This document shows, piece by piece, positions 6,833 through 16,417 of a stretch of DNA of 29,539 nt (position 1 is its first letter; every line of letters starts with the position of its first letter). The position numbers and the translations under genes are program-made. The notes under the pieces were generated by a model. It saw only the letters and a program-made list of their open reading frames with translations. It was not told where the DNA came from and made no database searches. This DNA is from a virus. The stretch is taken from IMG/VR virus record IMGVR_UViG_3300036768_000228, positions 1 through 29,539 of that record; one strand, given 5' to 3'.

Positions 6833-8926
6833 ATGGCTAATGAAAAAGAAAATATAGACTTAAACGATGCACTAAAACTAGAAACAACTAGTATTACTAC
6901 TTTATCCACTGCTGTAGGATTACTATCCCAAATAAAGGGATTAGTTTACGAAATAGCTCGTAATCCAATAGCTGCACCACTTGCTGTATCATCAATAGAG
7001 CATCAAATAGTAAATTTTATCAATAATTTAAAAAAGACACGTGAAGAACTCCAAAAAATAAATAGAGAGATGTCTATTTTTAAAGACCCTAGAACTTGGA
7101 CAGGAATTGGTTCTGCTGCTTTAGCTGTAGGATTTAGAATACAATATATTAAAGATGAATTAGAAAAAACTAGACTATCTTTATATAAAATAGGTGGAGA
7201 AAAACCTGGTGGTGCATTCGGCACTGGTATGGCTAATGCACTTGGATTTACTAAAGAACAAGCAAGAATGCAAGAGATGTATGGTAAACAATTTGTAGAA
7301 ACTTATATACGTACTGTTTCTACTTTACAAGAAAGATTAAGAAGAGAAAATATGCATCCAGATAAACAAAAAGCAATGTTTGAAGCAATTACTGGATTAT
7401 CTGAAGCAAGCGGAGCTGATTTTGCTAAAGCAATTGAACTTATTCAAGATAAATTAGGTGCATTTAATACAAATTCAGTAGAAGTTCTTACATCGTTAAA
7501 AATGATTGAAGAGGCTTGGTTAAATCAAAAAACAGCAATTGGTTCTTTAAATGAGAATATTGAAGCTGGAACAGAACTAATAAGCGAATTTATTAGACAA
7601 GGGATGCGTCTTCCAGAAGCAACGATTAAGATGTTGGAATTAAATGAAGCAGCTAATCATCTTCATTTAACAACTAACGCAATGTTAGATTTATTTAGAA
7701 ATGCTTCAGTACTTCAAGAATTTGGTGCATCTGGTGTTCAAGCTAGACTTAAAATTACTGGTGGTTTACAAACTATACCAGGTGGTTATCCAAAAGAAAT
7801 AAAAGATATATTACAAAAATATAAAGGATTAAGACCAGAAGAAGCCCTATTTGCAATGAAATATACTGAAGGTGGAACTAAAGATTATCTTACTTTTATG
7901 CAGGCTTATCTTAGAGCTATTTTACCTATGAAAGAAGGTAAAGTAGATACTTTAACATTAGCTAAAAATGCAAGACAAATAGAAAAAGAATTCTTCTTAC
8001 CACCTGGTGGATTAGACACAGCAATTAAATTAGCAGAAGCTGAAGATGTATCAAAACTAAAAGATGAAAAATCTATAGAAGAATTCAGTAAAAAACTAAA
8101 TGAAATAAATAGAGACCCAATGAATGCTTTTAATGATTTATTAAAAGAAATTGTAAATGCTGCTGGAACATGGCAAGATTCTATGGAAGCATTATTAAAA
8201 CAAATACAATTACTTGTTCCTCAAGTAGGAAAATTAGCTGATGCTATAGAAATAGCTGCATTTACTATAGGCGGAGTGTCATTATTAAAAGGTGGAAAAA
8301 ATTGGATAAAATTTATAAGAGATTTATTATCTGGAACAAAAACTACTCCTACAGGTGGTCCTACATGGGGTGGTGGTTGGACTACTACTACTACAGGCGA
8401 ATGGGGTGGCGGTTGGAGCGGCGGATGGGGTACACCACCTCAACCTCCAGTGGGTGGAGGAATAGGTAAAACAACATTACGTTTAGCAAAACAAGCTGTT
8501 AAGTTCGCACCAGCAATTTTAAGTGCATATGATGCAACACAAGCTGAAGAACGTGGAGATACAGGCACTTCTGCATTATTAGGTGTTAAATCTGCTGCCG
8601 AAGGAGCACTATCCTTTGTTCCAGGGGGATTTGCTGTTAGCGCTGCTGCTGAAGCAGTACAGAGATTTATTCCAGCAATCATGCAACAATTCAAAAAACC
8701 AGATATGTCTATGTGGACTAGAGAGCAAATAGAAGATTATGAAAAAAGGTATGGATTTTGGAATATATTTAAAAGTGGAAGAGTTGAAGGTAGAGAAGAA
8801 GAAAAATCAAAAATACAAAATAATGTAAATATTGAAGCTAAAGTATTTATTGATTCTGAACAAATAGCTAGTCGTGTAGAACAAAAAATAAATCAATCAA
8901 AATCAACAACCTCATCTAAACCGTAA
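6833..8926 (+). CDS. Tail tape measure protein
   Basis: This 697-residue protein follows the chaperone-like genes. It is dominated by long helices and coiled-coil-like stretches (about residues 35-130 and 215-460), as expected for a tape measure that spans the tube lumen and sets tail length. A hydrophobic patch occurs around 460-485, and Ala/Gly-rich hydrophobic helices around 550-625 could insert in membrane during DNA delivery. Between them, residues 507-545 form an unusual Gly/Trp/Thr-rich linker. With about 0.15 nm per residue (general rule), the length would fit a tail near 100 nm; this is an estimate only. The start follows an A-rich stretch without a clear ribosome site, so coupling is likely. 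Confidence 0.82.
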   Translation: MANEKENIDLNDALKLETTSITTLSTAVGLLSQIKGLVYEIARNPIAAPLAVSSIEHQIVNFINNLKKTREELQKINREMSIFKDPRTWTGIGSAALAVGFRIQYIKDELEKTRLSLYKIGGEKPGGAFGTGMANALGFTKEQARMQEMYGKQFVETYIRTVSTLQERLRRENMHPDKQKAMFEAITGLSEASGADFAKAIELIQDKLGAFNTNSVEVLTSLKMIEEAWLNQKTAIGSLNENIEAGTELISEFIRQGMRLPEATIKMLELNEAANHLHLTTNAMLDLFRNASVLQEFGASGVQARLKITGGLQTIPGGYPKEIKDILQKYKGLRPEEALFAMKYTEGGTKDYLTFMQAYLRAILPMKEGKVDTLTLAKNARQIEKEFFLPPGGLDTAIKLAEAEDVSKLKDEKSIEEFSKKLNEINRDPMNAFNDLLKEIVNAAGTWQDSMEALLKQIQLLVPQVGKLADAIEIAAFTIGGVSLLKGGKNWIKFIRDLLSGTKTTPTGGPTWGGGWTTTTTGEWGGGWSGGWGTPPQPPVGGGIGKTTLRLAKQAVKFAPAILSAYDATQAEERGDTGTSALLGVKSAAEGALSFVPGGFAVSAAAEAVQRFIPAIMQQFKKPDMSMWTREQIEDYEKRYGFWNIFKSGRVEGREEEKSKIQNNVNIEAKVFIDSEQIASRVEQKINQSKSTTSSKP

Positions 8927-9783
8927 TGCCATCTCGTGTTCCTATAAAAATATTTAAATTACAACAAATAAAACCTGGTGTTTTTGACTTATCTCCAACA
9001 AGATTTTTACAGGGATTTACTACTAAAGATATTATAATAAATAGTGATGGTTCTGAAGTAATTAACATAGGTCAAAAACCATCAAACCAACCATTAGCTG
9101 AAACTACTTCAACACGTGTTTATACTGACCAGTTTGGTAAATTTGTAATTCTTGATGGTGCTAATAAATTTTATATTAGAAATCCAGAAAAGCCACAGCA
9201 AGAATCCATAGATGTTTTTGAATTTTATGTAAATCCTCAAAGATTAACTTTAAATTATCAAAAAAAAGTTTCTGAAATACGAACTAGAGGTGGATGGGAA
9301 ATTCAACATTGGGGTGATGAATTAACTGAAATACGAGTTGAAGGTAAGTCTGGAGGAGCACATAGAAAAGGTATTTTAAAAAATATTAATAGAGATGTTA
9401 CAGTAAGTGCATTAGAACAAGAATCCTCTAGACAACAAAGTGATGGTGGTGATGGATTGAGAATTAACGAGGATGTTACACATTCATTAGCATGGCAAAG
9501 ACTTTTAGCATTAAAAAAATTATATGATATAGACCATGCTGTTAGAAATCAAGAAGAATTAACTTTGTTAGGCATAGCTGTTTATGATTCATTTTATGTT
9601 GGATATTTTACCAATTTTACTGGACCAAATCATGACGCAAACGACCCATATCAATTTTCATATGGGTTTACATTTAAAGTTTTATATGAAACTAATGTAT
9701 CTACGTTTAACCCATCAGTTAAGGCTGCTGTAACTGCTGGAACTACATTTTCGTTTTTAAAAATAAAAGATTTGAATCTTTAA
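8926..9783 (+). CDS. Baseplate/tube-end protein, probable tube initiator
   Basis: A 285-residue protein whose ATG overlaps the tape measure stop by one base (TAATG). The centre contains FEFYVNPQRLTLNYQKKVSE followed by TRGGW and HWGDEL. This pattern is common in phage proteins at the junction of tube and baseplate, which bear a tube-like fold, and the C-terminal half (YQFSYGFTFKVLYETN) looks like a further beta layer. In contractile systems with this gene order, the gene after the tape measure usually encodes the adaptor that nucleates tube on the hub. Role is inferred from position and motif pattern. Confidence 0.6.
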   Translation: MPSRVPIKIFKLQQIKPGVFDLSPTRFLQGFTTKDIIINSDGSEVINIGQKPSNQPLAETTSTRVYTDQFGKFVILDGANKFYIRNPEKPQQESIDVFEFYVNPQRLTLNYQKKVSEIRTRGGWEIQHWGDELTEIRVEGKSGGAHRKGILKNINRDVTVSALEQESSRQQSDGGDGLRINEDVTHSLAWQRLLALKKLYDIDHAVRNQEELTLLGIAVYDSFYVGYFTNFTGPNHDANDPYQFSYGFTFKVLYETNVSTFNPSVKAAVTAGTTFSFLKIKDLNL

Positions 9784-9786
9784 TTT

Positions 9787-11931
9787 ATGGCTAATGTTAT
9801 ACATTATTATCCAGACGCTTTAGTTGTATTTGTTAAGGGTTTTAGAGAAGTAGAAAATGTATCTCGTGAAGACCTATTAATGATACAAACTAAAGAAATT
9901 ATGTCTGCAAATATAACACTAACGGTTGCTAATAGTGCTAGCACATTTTCATTAACTATTAACGATACAGCTAATAAATTTTTTCAATCAGATAATCCAG
10001 AATTAGAAGTACGTAATCTACGTGCTAACTCTGAATTTCAAGTAAAAAGAGATGTCTCGCAACGTGGATTTAAATCACAAAAAAAAGGAGGTTTATCCTA
10101 TTATGAATTTAATGGATTTAGAGGAGCACCAGAAGATATTAATAAATGGTTCGATTTTGAATGGGGTACATTAGTTGCAGTAGACAATAATAGTTTTAGA
10201 ACAATTGTTTTTTATAGAAGAAATCCAGCTGGAGATATTGTGGAACGATGGGCATTTGATGAAAAAGGTGATATTATAAGAGTTGTACCGCACTCTATCT
10301 CAGAAAAAGAATTTAGAAGTCCTAATAGTAATGGTAAAACATTTTTATTAAAAGTAGAAAATGATAAAAAAAGAATATCTACTAGATATTTTACACTATT
10401 AAAAACTAAAAATTCAGATTTCATGTTAAAATATCAAAATGAAGTTAATAATCCATTAAAATTAGGAAGATTAAAAATAGAACCAATGGATAGAGTTGCT
10501 ATATTTTTATCTAAAAGATATGAAAAAACAAATGATGGTTCTTGGCAAATAGTACAATCTCCAAAAACAGAATTAATTAGAACATTTACTGGTTTAGTTA
10601 ATACAGTTCAAGCTGAATATTCTCCAGATGCTGGTAATATAATTACTGTATCTGGCGAAGATGTAACAAAGTGGTTAAAATTATCAGTTGTTCCAGTAAA
10701 TCCAGCACTATTAACAGACCAAACAGGAGATGCATTAAGATTTTCCTATTCAGATACATCTGATTTAAATTTTTATACAAATATATTTCAAGGTATGAAA
10801 ACACCAGATTTAATTAAATTATTAACAGTTGGTTATGAGGGGCTAGAAGATGATGATAAATCAAAAATTTCTGGAAATTTTAAAAAAGTAAGGGGTGTAG
10901 ATACATATTCTGTAGCAAGAAATGCAACAACAAATCCTGAAAATATAGTTTACGACCAGAAACTCAATGCATTTAGAATAGAACGTAATAATAAACATGT
11001 AAAAACTGTATCAACAGTTAATATACGTGACATGATGGGTAGTCTTTTTACAAAAAGTTCTGTTCATGTCATTGACCCAACAAAAAGTAAATTAGACGCG
11101 TATTTGGCTTATAATGAGAATTTTCAATTACCAGCAGAATTTCAAACAGAATATCAAAATAGACGTGATATATGCTATAAAGCTGCTGAAGATTCTAATT
11201 TTAATTTTTATGCAGATAGAAATGGTCATATATGGTTTCATCCTCCAAGATATTCAAATGCTTGGATATTATTAGAAGAAAATGATAAGTTAAGAATAAT
11301 AGACGAAAATTCTATTATTAATTATGCTTTTGTTGAAGATGATTCAAACGTATATAGTACTTGTATAGTATCATCAGAACCAGATTTACGTAAAAAGGTA
11401 GTACCTGGAACTGAAATGTTTAACAGAGGCTCATATACAGATGAATTATTAACATATAAGTATGGAAATAAGATATTAACAGTTTCAAACCCATTTGTTG
11501 CTAAAATGGGTGGAAGTTCAGTTCCATTTGCTTCTGAATCAGCTACTTTTTATGCAAAAGCTATGTTAATGAAATTGTTAGCTAATAAATCTCAAGGACA
11601 AATTACAATAACTGGAAGAGCAGAAATAGACCCAGGATTTCCTATTTATATACCATTTAGAAATATGATTTATTGGGTTGAAACAGTTGACCATTCCTTT
11701 AGTTTTGGAGGACAGTTCACTACAACATTACATTTAGCTTATGGTCGTAAGCCATGGGAAACTATAGCAGAAGTTATTACTCAATCATTTGATATGATAC
11801 ATTCTACAGATGGTCACATAAGTATTGTAAGAGAACCACAAAAAAATCAACCTTCTATTGATGGTGAAGGAAAAAGAAAATCTAAACCTATTTCTGATGA
11901 TAAATTAAATCCAGATATTAAAAAAGTATAA
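9787..11931 (+). CDS. Baseplate hub protein (gpD/gp27-like)
   Basis: This 714-residue protein begins with beta-rich sequence containing NITLTVANSASTFSLTINDT, continues with a GLVNTVQAEYSPDAGNIITVSG segment, and ends with FPIYIPFRNMIYWVETVDHSFSFGGQFTTTLHLAYGR. The segments on placing functions in a local frame, and a final strand pair before an HxFxxGG-type turn, are usual in hub proteins of the gpD/gp27 class, which trimerise, hold the spike and open for DNA. The unstructured Lys/Pro-rich tail fits a linker. Position before a lysin and an OB-fold spike agrees. It is longer than gp27 (about 390 residues), with extra inserted domains. Confidence 0.72.
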   Translation: MANVIHYYPDALVVFVKGFREVENVSREDLLMIQTKEIMSANITLTVANSASTFSLTINDTANKFFQSDNPELEVRNLRANSEFQVKRDVSQRGFKSQKKGGLSYYEFNGFRGAPEDINKWFDFEWGTLVAVDNNSFRTIVFYRRNPAGDIVERWAFDEKGDIIRVVPHSISEKEFRSPNSNGKTFLLKVENDKKRISTRYFTLLKTKNSDFMLKYQNEVNNPLKLGRLKIEPMDRVAIFLSKRYEKTNDGSWQIVQSPKTELIRTFTGLVNTVQAEYSPDAGNIITVSGEDVTKWLKLSVVPVNPALLTDQTGDALRFSYSDTSDLNFYTNIFQGMKTPDLIKLLTVGYEGLEDDDKSKISGNFKKVRGVDTYSVARNATTNPENIVYDQKLNAFRIERNNKHVKTVSTVNIRDMMGSLFTKSSVHVIDPTKSKLDAYLAYNENFQLPAEFQTEYQNRRDICYKAAEDSNFNFYADRNGHIWFHPPRYSNAWILLEENDKLRIIDENSIINYAFVEDDSNVYSTCIVSSEPDLRKKVVPGTEMFNRGSYTDELLTYKYGNKILTVSNPFVAKMGGSSVPFASESATFYAKAMLMKLLANKSQGQITITGRAEIDPGFPIYIPFRNMIYWVETVDHSFSFGGQFTTTLHLAYGRKPWETIAEVITQSFDMIHSTDGHISIVREPQKNQPSIDGEGKRKSKPISDDKLNPDIKKV

Positions 11932-11936
11932 AAATT

Positions 11937-13826
11937 ATGCCTATTAATAAAAATATAAGAAAAAATTCAGATTTAAAATTTATTATGATTCATCATTCTG
12001 AACATTATAATAAAATACGTGGTAAAGATATTAATATATCATTTGTTCAAGAAGGTCAATTTGGAATTCCATTTGATATTATAATTAATGTAGACGGTAA
12101 AGTAGATTTAGGACCAAGATGGATTAGAGCAGAAAATCCATTACACTATGAAGAAAATGTTCCATTATATTCTGTATTTAATTATACATTACATGATATT
12201 TCTGATGCTTGTCCACAACAACAGATGAATTATCAAGCAATTCATATATTATTAATAGGTAATTTTGATGAAGACTTGCCGTCTATAATTCAAATAAATG
12301 TATTAGAAAAATTAATCAATTTAATAAGAAAAAATGTTCCAACTATAAAAGATATTTTATATCACAGTGATATAGTATCAATATCTTGTCCAGGTATAAG
12401 ACTAAATGATATAATACGTAAAGATAAATTAAGAAAAATATTATTACCAGATACAAAAGATACTCATGAATTTAAAATTCAAGGAAGTATTATTCCAGTT
12501 CTTTATTTAATTGATAATACATCTCCAGACGTAAATATTGGATGGAATGATGTAGCAACACAAGCTAATGTATCTGTTAGTTATTATAATATTTATCGTA
12601 TAGATGTTACAAGTAATGGTACTATTACAAAAATAGGAACTTCAACTGGACTTACTTTTGATGATTTTAATGTTATTGTTGGAAATACATATACGTATTA
12701 TGTATCTGCTGTTTTATCTAATGGTATTGAGAGTCAATTATCAAATGCAGTAACCACCACTGTTTCAGGAGTAATTCCATTAAAATATTTATATGTATTT
12801 ACAAATACTGGAAAAATTGTAGTATTTGATATTTCTACACCAACAAGTCCTATATATTTGGGAATAGCTTATAATGCTGGTGGAATATCGGTTGGTTTAG
12901 AGCCAGTAAGAATGATTCAAAGTGATACATACATATATACTATATACAATAGAAATATTAGAGTATTTAATTGGGTATCAAATCCGACATCTTTATCACT
13001 AATAGGTACATTTTTTGGAGACTCTTTTATAAATGATTTGAAAGGTCAATTTATAAGAGTTTCACAAAATAGATTAATTGCTAATTTAGGAAGTACAAGT
13101 TCAGGTATAAGAGAATTTGATATTACAGACCCATCAAATATAATAGCAGGAGTGTCATCCACTGTGGGTGGACCAGGTAAATTTAGCGGATGTATAGATT
13201 CAAATGGTATATGGTGGGGAGGATGTTTTAGATTTGCATCAAATGGATTATACAAAGCTCCAGTTATTCCTACAATGGGTGCTGGTTCATTTATGATTAA
13301 TAATATTGATTTAGCTGAAAACCCATCAGCTATTGTAGGTAACCACTTGTATATTGGGTTACAACCAGGACCAAGTACAATAAATATTTATAATATTTCT
13401 TCTGGAACACCATCATTTGTAGGTTCATTCAGTATCGGTAGTGGTGGAATAAACTATATTGGGTTAAACAATAATTATTTATTTGTATTAATAAATGATG
13501 CAACAACAAAAATTCATGTTAAAATATACGATGTTAGTAACCCAGCTTCACCCATATTTGTTGGTCAAACTCCTGCCGTTAGTGGTAGAGATGGTGCTGG
13601 TTCTTTATCACAAATAGTAGTTAAGAATAATTATCTATATACAATAGCAAGAGTTACTAGCGTTAACGCAATAAGATTATTAGTATTTGATATATCAAAT
13701 AAAGTATCACCTAATTTAGTTGCAGATGTGGATATTCCAACTGGAGATAATCCAATATCAGGACTTACTATGACTGGTTATCCAAATGAATTACAAAATC
13801 AAGGTGGTAATATAAGTCTAATATAA
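11937..13826 (+). CDS. Tail-associated amidase fused to FN3-like and beta-propeller-like domains
   Basis: Residues ~10-165 form an Amidase_2/PGRP-type N-acetylmuramoyl-L-alanine amidase, which cuts the peptide from MurNAc. The expected zinc ligands are visible: H19 (IHHS), H143 (YHSD) and C151 (SCPG), with IINVDGKVDLGPRW and ILLIGNF core strands. The Tyr of T7 lysozyme appears as Phe, and its Lys near the Cys is absent, so activity may differ. Residues ~188-277 look like one fibronectin type III domain. Residues 280-629 carry repeated units with YLYVFTN, VVFDIST and PTSPIYLG patterns, resembling LVIVD-type propeller blades. The gene lies between hub and spike, so the enzyme probably rides on the baseplate. 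Confidence 0.8.
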   Translation: MPINKNIRKNSDLKFIMIHHSEHYNKIRGKDINISFVQEGQFGIPFDIIINVDGKVDLGPRWIRAENPLHYEENVPLYSVFNYTLHDISDACPQQQMNYQAIHILLIGNFDEDLPSIIQINVLEKLINLIRKNVPTIKDILYHSDIVSISCPGIRLNDIIRKDKLRKILLPDTKDTHEFKIQGSIIPVLYLIDNTSPDVNIGWNDVATQANVSVSYYNIYRIDVTSNGTITKIGTSTGLTFDDFNVIVGNTYTYYVSAVLSNGIESQLSNAVTTTVSGVIPLKYLYVFTNTGKIVVFDISTPTSPIYLGIAYNAGGISVGLEPVRMIQSDTYIYTIYNRNIRVFNWVSNPTSLSLIGTFFGDSFINDLKGQFIRVSQNRLIANLGSTSSGIREFDITDPSNIIAGVSSTVGGPGKFSGCIDSNGIWWGGCFRFASNGLYKAPVIPTMGAGSFMINNIDLAENPSAIVGNHLYIGLQPGPSTINIYNISSGTPSFVGSFSIGSGGINYIGLNNNYLFVLINDATTKIHVKIYDVSNPASPIFVGQTPAVSGRDGAGSLSQIVVKNNYLYTIARVTSVNAIRLLVFDISNKVSPNLVADVDIPTGDNPISGLTMTGYPNELQNQGGNISLI

Positions 13827-13828
13827 TT

Positions 13829-14878
13829 ATGGCTATTATTAAAAGAAGAAAAATATTTTACAATAACGCATATAATCCTCAAGAACAATTATTTTCTTAT
13901 AACAGACCTGCTGTTATAACAAATGTTGATACCGAACGAGGAGTTTGTTCTTTAAATTGGTTGGATAATCCAGGAGGTAGAGTAGATGTTTTGCTTACAC
14001 AGGGTAGTTGGGGCGAGTATAATATGCCTGTTCAAGGTGCTATTGTTTTAGTTCAATTTGATAAACATGAACAAGCACGAATAGTTAGATATGTTAATCT
14101 TAATCAGGCTGCAAGACAAAAACCTACGTCTGAAGGAGGTTATGGAGATTTACCAAAGTTAAAACCAGGAGAGAAATTTTGGGAAAGTTCTGGTGGTGCA
14201 TTTATATATATGACAAGCGATGGTAGAATACTTTTATCATCTCCTTTCGATGATACTTTTGAAATAGACCCAAATATAAATTTAATAAAAGGAAAAACTG
14301 TTAATTGGAAAATTGTAAATGCTGCTGGAAATGAATATAGTGGTCAAGTAAAAAGATATATACAAGAAGGAAATACTGCGACTAATAAAATAATAACAGA
14401 TAACGTTCCTACTAGTAAATTTCCAGACGGCACTCCTCTTACAGAGTATAATTTAATAATTAATGATAAATATCAATCAGATAGCCCAATATGCAAAATT
14501 ATAATAGGTAGTGTTGTTGATAATGAAGGAAAAGTTAAAGATAAAGATGGTAATGTTGTAAATCCAAATAGTAGTTCTGCACTAGCCTTAAAGTTAGATA
14601 TAAATTCAAATTATGGTTCGCTATCTATAGTTATAGATAAATCTGGTAAATTCTATATAACTTCACCAAAAATAGTATTAGGAAGTAATGATGCTACTGA
14701 AAAGGCAGTGTTGGGCAATAAACTTAAAGAAAAATTAGAAGATTTGATAGATAGTATTACAAATTTGACTGTACCAACTGCATTTGGACCATCTGGAACT
14801 CCAATTAATTCAGCATCTTTTATTAGTATAAAAAACGAATTATCACAAATTTTAAGCGAAAAAGTTATTTTAAAATAA
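13829..14878 (+). CDS. Baseplate spike protein with OB fold (gpV/gp5-like)
   Basis: A 349-residue protein. The N-terminal ~110 residues form an OB-fold-like barrel (PAVITNVDTERGVCSLNW; MPVQGAIVLVQFDKHEQARI), typical of spike proteins in the gpV/gp5 class. The C-terminal part has SLSIVIDKSGKFYITSPKIV, then VLGNKLKEKLEDLIDSITNL, TVPTAFGPSGTPIN and a final helix, a tail seen widely in phage spike and puncturing proteins. The middle (about 120-270) is less typical. The trimer would cap the hub and pierce the outer surface. It starts two bases after the amidase stop. Identification is good; the membrane-piercing tip itself is not obvious. Confidence 0.78.
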   Translation: MAIIKRRKIFYNNAYNPQEQLFSYNRPAVITNVDTERGVCSLNWLDNPGGRVDVLLTQGSWGEYNMPVQGAIVLVQFDKHEQARIVRYVNLNQAARQKPTSEGGYGDLPKLKPGEKFWESSGGAFIYMTSDGRILLSSPFDDTFEIDPNINLIKGKTVNWKIVNAAGNEYSGQVKRYIQEGNTATNKIITDNVPTSKFPDGTPLTEYNLIINDKYQSDSPICKIIIGSVVDNEGKVKDKDGNVVNPNSSSALALKLDINSNYGSLSIVIDKSGKFYITSPKIVLGSNDATEKAVLGNKLKEKLEDLIDSITNLTVPTAFGPSGTPINSASFISIKNELSQILSEKVILK

Positions 14879-14880
14879 AA

Positions 14881-15345
14881 ATGTCACTTAATTTATCTAC
14901 AATAATTACAGAATTAAAAAAAATTTTTGATAAAAAATATATTGGATTTGAAGGATTTCCATCTTCAATAGAAGATGCATCTACTAGATGGGCTGCCGCC
15001 ATAGATACATATGCTGGTATAAATATAATACCTTCTAGTAATTCTTATAATCAAGCTAAAAATTCATTTAAAAATATTTTACTTACATTATCATTAAATA
15101 CTAATGGTGAAAATATCATAAAAAATGCATTTGATAATTATGCTTCTGTAATAGCGTCTGGTATGACTGGATATATTAGTGTACCACCTCCAGTACAAAT
15201 AGATTTTACTCAAGCATTTTTAATTGGTAAAAATGGTGGAAGTAGTAATGATGTTGCTAATTCAATGGGCAATATAATACATAATTGGTTTAAAACTGGT
15301 ACGGCTACACCAATTGGAGGTGGACCTACAATAAATTGGTCCTAA
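14881..15345 (+). CDS. Small baseplate-region structural protein
   Basis: A 154-residue soluble protein with helical N-terminal sequence (STIITELKKIFDKKY), a TRWAAAIDTYA segment, a hydrophobic SGMTGYISVPPP stretch and a Gly-rich C-terminus. I do not recognise a family by name. It sits between the spike and gp25-like genes with gaps of two and nine bases, so it is probably co-translated and part of the baseplate or its assembly. Function is unknown. Confidence 0.5.
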   Translation: MSLNLSTIITELKKIFDKKYIGFEGFPSSIEDASTRWAAAIDTYAGINIIPSSNSYNQAKNSFKNILLTLSLNTNGENIIKNAFDNYASVIASGMTGYISVPPPVQIDFTQAFLIGKNGGSSNDVANSMGNIIHNWFKTGTATPIGGGPTINWS

Positions 15346-15354
15346 AAAAACAAT

Positions 15355-15915
15355 ATGGCGAATAATATTGTTGACAAAATAGTGGAAGAAACTGGTTATG
15401 ATAAATGTATTGTATCTGCAATAGTAGGTTTATCATATCCATTAAGACAATTATTAATAACATTTTTAAATACATATAAAGCTAAATTTATTGCTGAAAA
15501 ATCAAAAATGATAGGGAAAGCTAAACAAGCTGATATTGTATCGGAACAAGTGGGAAATGTATTAACGGCTGCACGTGCCGCTCTTGCTCCAGTAGATTCT
15601 ATAATAAATACTATTCCAATTGAACAAATAGTTAAATCGTGTCCTACTGTATTAGAAGAACTAAAAACTATATTTGATAATAGTCCAGCTGCAATACCTT
15701 CAAATACAGTTACTCAAGCATTAAATATAGATGAATTTGATATTTTTTCTGGAGTAACTAACTATAAAAGTCTTAGAAATAAAATAGATGAATTATCTTT
15801 TAGATTACAAAGGTCATTAAGTATTTCCGATAAAGCAAATAAACTATCATCTGATATAGATAGGTCTATATCTATAATAGACAAGTATTTAACTATATTA
15901 TCTAAAGCTCAATAA
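15355..15915 (+). CDS. Small helical structural protein of the baseplate region
   Basis: This 186-residue protein is mostly helical, with Ala/Lys-rich helices in the N-terminal half, a SCPTVLEELKTIF segment and a C-terminal coiled-coil-like region (RNKIDELSFRLQRSL, DIDRSISIIDKYL). No family motif is visible. The gene lies one base before the gp25-like gene. A structural or assembly role in the baseplate is inferred from location only. Confidence 0.5.
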   Translation: MANNIVDKIVEETGYDKCIVSAIVGLSYPLRQLLITFLNTYKAKFIAEKSKMIGKAKQADIVSEQVGNVLTAARAALAPVDSIINTIPIEQIVKSCPTVLEELKTIFDNSPAAIPSNTVTQALNIDEFDIFSGVTNYKSLRNKIDELSFRLQRSLSISDKANKLSSDIDRSISIIDKYLTILSKAQ

Positions 15916-15916
15916 T

Positions 15917-16411
15917 ATGGATGCATTATTTAAAGTAAAATGTGACCATTTAATAGGTATACCTCCACAGCAATTTACATTAACATCTTGTGCTAGATGT
16001 TTAGGTAAAGGTTATTACAATGGAGTACAATTTGGACCAGATGGTAGAATTATAACTGTTACTGGTGTTGATAAATTATCTCAACAAATTGTTAAAATTC
16101 TAACAGAAAAGAAAAGACCATCTGGTTATGGGTTTGATACAAATATTCTATCTGGAGTAATTACGCCAAGTACTTTAACTGCTGTAAAATCAGAAGTAAT
16201 CAGATGTATAGAATATTTAAAATCTTTACAACAAAAAGAAAAATCAGAAGGATTTATATATTTACCTACTGAAGAAATAGCTAATGGATTTCCTATAACA
16301 ACTATAGATGCTTTTATAAATCCTAGTGACCCTCGTGGAGTATTCGTAAATGTGTCGATTTTAACTGTTTCTGGTTTAATTGCTGAAGTATCAACGCAAA
16401 TTAGAAGGTAA
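15917..16411 (+). CDS. gp25-like baseplate wedge protein with CxxCxGxG motif
   Basis: A 164-residue protein. The second half contains DKLSQQIVKILTEKKRPSG followed by YGFDTN and later a VSILTVSGLIAEV strand, fitting the gp25/W family that initiates sheath assembly at the baseplate. The N-terminus has C9, H11 and then CARCLGKG (C25 and C28), a single CxxCxGxG motif of the type repeated in DnaJ zinc fingers, so a bound zinc is possible. The gene is directly upstream of the Baseplate_J-like gene, the standard partner order. The family call is moderate; the cysteine motif is directly seen. Confidence 0.65.
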   Translation: MDALFKVKCDHLIGIPPQQFTLTSCARCLGKGYYNGVQFGPDGRIITVTGVDKLSQQIVKILTEKKRPSGYGFDTNILSGVITPSTLTAVKSEVIRCIEYLKSLQQKEKSEGFIYLPTEEIANGFPITTIDAFINPSDPRGVFVNVSILTVSGLIAEVSTQIRR

Positions 16412-16417
16412 TTCAAT

